Below, piece by piece: positions 60,123-64,000 of a stretch of 64,000 nucleotides of DNA (the stretch's first letter is position 1; each line of letters starts with the position of its first letter). The position numbers and the translations under genes are program-made. Under the pieces are notes generated by a model, which was not told where the DNA came from, did not search any database, and was given only the letters and a program-made list of their open reading frames with translations. The DNA is taken from assembly GCF_003385185.1 (NCBI RefSeq), contig NZ_PQHZ01000010.1, positions 62,001-126,000 on the forward strand. The letters run 5' to 3'. The DNA is from Amycolatopsis palatopharyngis. GTDB lineage: Bacteria; Actinomycetota; Actinomycetes; Mycobacteriales; Pseudonocardiaceae.

Positions 60123-61436
60123 TTATGCGTCCTTGAGGTCGATCCCCTTGGTCTCGGGCATCAGGTAGACCGCGACGCCGGTGCAGACACACAGCAGCAT
60201 GATGTAGACACTGGACATCCAACCCACTCCCACTCCGATGAGGAGCTGGTTGAGGTAGGGCGCGGTGCCGCCGAAGACGGCCACGGAGATCGAGTAGGCG
60301 AAGCCGATGGCCTGGGTCCTGACCCGGGTCGGGAAGTTCTCCGACATGGTGGCCGACAGCAGCGCCCCGGGGATGGCGACGATCATGAGAGCGATCGCGG
60401 AGGCGAGCAGCAGCGTCCAGCCGGAGGAACCGATGAGGCCCAGTAGCGGGATCTGCAGGATCGTCATGGCGACGGCGAAGCCGATCATCAGTGGACGCCG
60501 CCCGACCTGGTCGGACAGCCGGCCCCAGAAGGGGAGCGTGGCCAGGGCGATGATCTGCGCGGCGACGGTGGCCCAGTACGCCGCGCCGGCCTCCATGCCC
60601 TGCTCGGTGATCGCGTACGTGGAGACGTAGGAGGTCCAGGTGTAGTGCGCGGCGGTGATGCCGGAGGTCATCGCGACCACCAGGACGATGCCGCGGACGA
60701 TCTTCGCGCGGGGCATGGGAGCGCTGTCCGTCGCGGAGTCATGCTGCTCGAAGACCTCGCTCTCGTCCATGTTGCGGCGGAGGTAGAGCGCGGCGACCGC
60801 CAGGAGCGCGCCGAGAAGAAAGGGGATCCGCCAGCCCCACTGGGCGACGGCACTCTCGGAGAGGACTGAGGTGACCGCGCCGCCGACTGTGTAGGCGATG
60901 ACCGAGCCGCCGAAGATGGCGACGAAGACAATGCTGCCCCACATGCCCCGGCGGTCGTTGGGCGCGATCTCGGCGACGTAGGTGTTGGCCGTCGCCGACT
61001 CGCCGCCGTGGGCGAAGCCCTGGGCGACGCGGCAGAGCAGCAGGATCAGCGACGCCCACGCGCCGATGGAGGCATACGTCGGCATGAGGCCGATGACCAG
61101 GCTACCGGCCGCCATGGTGAGCATGGTGGTCACCAGAACGAACTTGCGACCACGCCGGTCGGCGATCCGCCCGAAGACGATGCCGCCGAGCGGGCGCATG
61201 AGGAACCCGACCGCGAAGACAGCCAGGGTCGACAGCAGCGCTGAGACGGGGTCGCCGGAGTTGAACATCGCGGCGGCGATGAAGGGAGCGAAGACGGCGT
61301 AGGCGCTCCACTCGTACCACTCCATGACGTTGCCGACGGTGCTCGCCAGCAGTGACTTCCGCTTCGAACGCTGGGTCTGGGGCCCCGTGCCGGCCAGCGC
61401 CGGTTGCGGGGTGAGGGTGGCTTCGTCGTTGCCCAC
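60123..61436 (-). CDS. MHS-family metabolite/proton symporter
   Basis: A 437-residue MHS-type carrier. STVGNVMEWYEWSAYAVFAP is the TM1 region, GRIADRRGRKFVLV the loop 2-3 motif and RVAQGFAHGGESATANTYVA the TM4 motif. It probably imports an organic acid. It is the distal gene of the acyl-CoA unit (88 bases after the kinase gene) and so likely imports the acid that is degraded there. It resembles the carrier at 39471 in family only; their sequences differ clearly. Confidence 0.9.
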   Translation of the reverse strand: MGNDEATLTPQPALAGTGPQTQRSKRKSLLASTVGNVMEWYEWSAYAVFAPFIAAAMFNSGDPVSALLSTLAVFAVGFLMRPLGGIVFGRIADRRGRKFVLVTTMLTMAAGSLVIGLMPTYASIGAWASLILLLCRVAQGFAHGGESATANTYVAEIAPNDRRGMWGSIVFVAIFGGSVIAYTVGGAVTSVLSESAVAQWGWRIPFLLGALLAVAALYLRRNMDESEVFEQHDSATDSAPMPRAKIVRGIVLVVAMTSGITAAHYTWTSYVSTYAITEQGMEAGAAYWATVAAQIIALATLPFWGRLSDQVGRRPLMIGFAVAMTILQIPLLGLIGSSGWTLLLASAIALMIVAIPGALLSATMSENFPTRVRTQAIGFAYSISVAVFGGTAPYLNQLLIGVGVGWMSSVYIMLLCVCTGVAVYLMPETKGIDLKDA

Positions 61437-61523
61437 TGAGGTCTCTCCTTATGGTGTGCGACAGGGACGAGGTGGTGGTCGTGGGTTGTTCGTGGGACCG
61501 CTCGGCCTGGGCGAGGGGCGGGA

Positions 61524-62627
61524 TCAGCGGCGCGCGCTCGCCACTGCGATGCCGGCGTACTCGAGGGCGGACTCCAGCAGCCGTGGCACACCGGCCTCCA
61601 GGGAAGGGCCGAAGTGGTGGTCGTGCGGACGCTCCCCCTTCAGCCATCGGGTGTAGATGGCCTCGCAGAAGATCGCTGCCTTCCACAGCGCCAGCGCCTG
61701 GTACCACGGCAGTGGGGTGAGGTCGAGTCCCGTCCTCGCGGCGTACCGCTCGGCCAGCTCCTGTCTGGACGGGTAGCCGGGCTCCCTGGTGACCGAGGTG
61801 AGCTCGAGCGGGGTGGGGAAGGCGCCTGGTTCGGCGTAGGTGGCGGTCAGGTAGCCGAGGTCGGCGAGCGGGTCACCGAGGGTGGCCATCTCCCAGTCGA
61901 GCACCGCAAGGACCCGGGCGGGGGAGGTCCGGTGGTACATCAGGTTGCCCAGCCGGTAGTCCCCGTGCACCACGGTGGCGGCCTGGCTGGCCGGTACGTT
62001 GTCGCCGAGCCAAGTGGCCAGCGCGCCGACCTCGGGTAGGACCCGGGTCGTGTTGACCTGCCACAGCCCGGCGAAGCGCTCCACCTGCCGTGCCACATAG
62101 CCGTCCGGGCGGCCGAACGCGGCGAGCTCGCCGTGGCGTACGTCGATGCTGTGCAGCCGCACCAGGGTGTCGACCAGGGCGTGGCCGGTGGCGGCTCGGT
62201 CGGCTGTGGAGTCCAGTCGTGTCGGGACGGTGTCGGTGATGACGATGCCGTCGAGATTCTCCATCAGGTAGAACGGCACGCCGAGGACCGACTCGTCGGC
62301 GCACACCGCGAGGACGCGGGGGACCGGCACGCCGGCAGGGTGGAGCAGTTGCTGGATGCGTGCCTCACGAACCATGTCGTGGGTGGAGCGTGGCAACGGG
62401 GGCCGGGGCCCGCGCCGGAGTACGACCTCCTCCTTCCCGCGGCTGAGCCGGTAGGTGATGTTCGACTGGCCGTCGCCGATCCGTTCCCACGCCAGGGGTC
62501 CGTGGCCGATGCCGTGGGTGTCGAGGAACGTGGTGACGCGGTCCAGCACCAGCAGCGGGGGGTTCGGCAGTGCAGCTGCGTCGGCGGCGGTCGCGACGAC
62601 CTCGACGCCGTCCGGAATGCTCAGCAT
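61524..62627 (-). CDS. APH-type kinase, probable 4-hydroxyacyl-CoA kinase
   Basis: A 367-residue aminoglycoside phosphotransferase-fold kinase. The N-terminal lobe has GDGQSNITYRLSRG; the catalytic loop is VVHGDYRLGNLMYH (near residues 217-230), and the metal-binding VLAVLDWEMATLGDPLADLG follows. Antibiotic resistance is unlikely. It is directly coupled (TGATG, 62625-62629) to an acyl-CoA dehydrogenase. The same pair is fused in human ACAD10/ACAD11, where 4-hydroxyacyl-CoAs are phosphorylated and then dephosphorylated by elimination, so this is the preferred role. ATG 62627 is chosen because it overlaps the upstream stop. Confidence 0.86.
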   Translation of the reverse strand: MLSIPDGVEVVATAADAAALPNPPLLVLDRVTTFLDTHGIGHGPLAWERIGDGQSNITYRLSRGKEEVVLRRGPRPPLPRSTHDMVREARIQQLLHPAGVPVPRVLAVCADESVLGVPFYLMENLDGIVITDTVPTRLDSTADRAATGHALVDTLVRLHSIDVRHGELAAFGRPDGYVARQVERFAGLWQVNTTRVLPEVGALATWLGDNVPASQAATVVHGDYRLGNLMYHRTSPARVLAVLDWEMATLGDPLADLGYLTATYAEPGAFPTPLELTSVTREPGYPSRQELAERYAARTGLDLTPLPWYQALALWKAAIFCEAIYTRWLKGERPHDHHFGPSLEAGVPRLLESALEYAGIAVASARR

Positions 62628-63865
62628 CAGTGTGCGATCCCGTCCCGCACCACGGCGTGGCCCTGACGAGGCTCGCCGCCCTCGACGGCCCTCCGGCGAG
62701 CCGTGGAGGCACGGCGCGCGATCGCCCACTTGTGCGTCTCATTCGGACCGTCGTAGATGCGGAACGGGCGTACCTCGTTGAGGTATTGGGCCAGCGGCAG
62801 GCCGTCCGACACGCCGTCGCCGCCACAGATCTGGACTGCGCGGTCGATCACCCGATGGATGGCGTCGGAGCAGTGCACCTTCGCCACCGACGACATGGCC
62901 GAACCGGACCTGGGGTCGGTTTCCAGCAGCTGCGCGGTCTTACTGATGATCGCGTCGGAGGTCTCGATGTCGATCACGGACTCGGCGATCAGGTGCTGTG
63001 CCAGGCCAAGGTCCTTCATCGGGGCGCCGAACAGCTCGCGCTCCTGCGCGCGGTCCAGCGCGATGTCGAGGGACCGGCGTGCCAGCCCCAGCCACCGCAT
63101 GCAGTGCGTGAGCCGGGCCGGGCCGAGGCGGACCTGGGCGTACCGGAAGCCCTGCCCCACCTCACCGAGCACCGCGTCGTCGTCGACCTCGCAGCCCTCG
63201 AAGTACAGGTGCGGGTGGCCGCCGGCGATGGAGCGGTCCATGGTGTGAATCGGCTCGCCGAGCCGGACTCCGGGGCTTTCCATGTCTACCAAGAACATCG
63301 TGGCGCCGGCCGGTGCGTCACCGTCGGCTTCGGTATGTGCCATGACGATGCAGAAGGCGGCGCCGACCGCACCGCTGGTGAAGCGCTTGTGCCCATCGAT
63401 GATCCAGCGGCCGCTCCGACGGGTGGCGGTGGTCTGCAGCGCGGCCGGATCGGAGCCGGCGCCGGGGTGCGGCTCGGTCATCCCGAAGCAGGAGCGTGCC
63501 TCGCCTGCCGCCAGCGGGGCGAGGTAGCGGCGCTTCTGCTCCTCGGTGGCGACGAGGTTGAGCATGTGCATGTTGCCCTCGTCGGGGGCCATACAGTTGA
63601 GCACGCTCGGGCCGATGGGGGAGTATCCGGCCTCCTGGAACACCGGTGACCAGTGCTCGATCGGGAGCCCCTGCCCGCCGTACTCGCGGGGGACGTGCGG
63701 GGCGAAGACCTTGGCCTCCTTGGCCGCGGCCTGGAGCTTCTCGCGGGTCGCCTGGGGCAGCTGCTGCCCGGGCGCCGGCTCGTGGGCCATCACGGTGTCA
63801 CGGATGAACCGACGGGTGCGCAGTCGTAGGTCCGCCACCTCGGGTGGCAGGCGGTCCGGATTCAT
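62627..63865 (-). CDS. Acyl-CoA dehydrogenase family protein
   Basis: A 412-residue acyl-CoA dehydrogenase-fold flavoprotein. The FAD/substrate motif SCFGMTEPHPGAGSDPAAL is near residues 128-146, and GGDGVSDGLPLAQYLNEVRP (with the usual FAD-binding region) is near 350-372, followed by DGPNETHKWAIARR. The unusually Gly/Asp-rich ending and coupling to an APH kinase identify it as the ACAD10/11-like branch, in which the enzyme performs a phosphate elimination rather than net oxidation (inference from context). The ATG at 63865 has GGAAACAC upstream. Its stop overlaps the kinase start by one base. Confidence 0.92.
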   Translation of the reverse strand: MNPDRLPPEVADLRLRTRRFIRDTVMAHEPAPGQQLPQATREKLQAAAKEAKVFAPHVPREYGGQGLPIEHWSPVFQEAGYSPIGPSVLNCMAPDEGNMHMLNLVATEEQKRRYLAPLAAGEARSCFGMTEPHPGAGSDPAALQTTATRRSGRWIIDGHKRFTSGAVGAAFCIVMAHTEADGDAPAGATMFLVDMESPGVRLGEPIHTMDRSIAGGHPHLYFEGCEVDDDAVLGEVGQGFRYAQVRLGPARLTHCMRWLGLARRSLDIALDRAQERELFGAPMKDLGLAQHLIAESVIDIETSDAIISKTAQLLETDPRSGSAMSSVAKVHCSDAIHRVIDRAVQICGGDGVSDGLPLAQYLNEVRPFRIYDGPNETHKWAIARRASTARRRAVEGGEPRQGHAVVRDGIAH

Positions 63866-63884
63866 GTGGTGTGTTTCCTCTCGA

Positions 63885-64000
63885 TCAGGCGGTGCCGCCG
63901 ACGGTCTGCAGCCCGCCGTCGACAGTGATGACGTGACCGGTCACCCAGGCCGCGTCATCGGAGGCGAGGTAGGTGACCGCTGCCGCGACGTCGTCGGGCT
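63885..64000 (-). CDS. Short-chain dehydrogenase, C-terminal end (cut by window edge)
   Basis: The minus strand encodes the last 38 codons of an SDR, with the family ending TYLASDDAAWVTGHVITVDG and a GLQTVGG tail. The N-terminal part lies beyond the right edge. It is 19 bases before the acyl-CoA dehydrogenase start, so it heads or joins that operon. An SDR is expected in a 4-hydroxyacid route to handle the hydroxyl or the 3-hydroxyacyl stage. Confidence 0.88.
   Translation of the reverse strand, partial: PDDVAAAVTYLASDDAAWVTGHVITVDGGLQTVGGTA

Noticed and set aside
61524..62627. APH-fold gene as antibiotic resistance
   Set aside because: It overlaps an acyl-CoA dehydrogenase gene and belongs with a fatty-acid-type unit; the context fits an acyl-CoA kinase far better.
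1..64000. tRNA, rRNA, CRISPR, IS or prophage signals
   Set aside because: No cloverleaf-like sequences, spacer-repeat arrays, transposase or phage genes were seen in any gap or frame.

Overview
The window is high-GC DNA with dense, mostly overlapping genes, GTG/TTG starts, GC-rich terminators lacking long T-tracts and several apparently leaderless promoters. Together with the glpD1-TetR / flavoprotein-diacylglycerol kinase block known from mycobacteria, this points to an actinomycete, probably of the Pseudonocardiales (inference from gene content; no rRNA or tRNA is present to settle it). I see no insertion sequence, prophage, CRISPR array or RNA gene.

Layout. 1-5670: end of an aldehyde dehydrogenase, a BCCT carrier, an unrecognised 576-residue protein, an M19 dipeptidase and a DUF3726-like protein, overlapping as one operon probably for a quaternary-amine or related compound. 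5730-9065: a ribbon-helix-helix regulator with a repeated operator, a DUF4097 protein and a DrrAB-type exporter, closed by a perfect hairpin terminator. 9111-13760: glpD and TetR divergent from an alkyl-DHAP-synthase-like flavoenzyme and a lipid kinase. 13904-24458: amino-nitrogen catabolism (nitrilase-fold amidase, APC permease, PucR, GABA transaminase, glutamate dehydrogenase, GntR, CocE hydrolase, NCS1 permease). 24508-31790: a LacI-controlled operon (asparaginase, PuuE/PgdA-type deacetylase, MFS carrier, two SDRs, a small Cys protein), with a decayed deacetylase-family pseudogene beyond it. 31938-33878: secreted M14 carboxypeptidase, DUF302 protein and a 55-residue protein. 34019-39294: pseudouridine/nucleoside salvage (PsuG, PsuK, MFS, nucleoside hydrolase) with a LysR regulator. 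39471-42977: MHS carrier, creatinase and IclR regulator. 42991-47020: PucR, NCS1 permease and a second PuuE-type deacetylase. 47140-53956: small unknown proteins, a 939-residue beta-helix membrane protein and a secreted GH84 glycosidase. 54251-57568: an ATP-grasp ligase coupled to a large protein with a possible Cys-His-Asn triad. 57689-59875: DsbA/FrnE protein, MerR regulator and two small proteins. 60123-64000: MHS carrier, APH-type kinase, acyl-CoA dehydrogenase and an SDR end, matching the 4-hydroxyacyl-CoA phosphorylation/elimination route.

The overall theme is a patchwork of small catabolic units for nitrogenous compounds (betaines, GABA/polyamines, amides, nucleosides, creatine, cyclic imides or ureides). 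Most have their own importer and a local regulator from a different family, and for many of them I can see repeated or palindromic operator candidates. The best candidates for undescribed biology are the ATP-grasp / cysteine-protease-like pair, the beta-helix membrane protein, and the two cassettes that pair a PuuE/PgdA-like metal hydrolase with its own importer.
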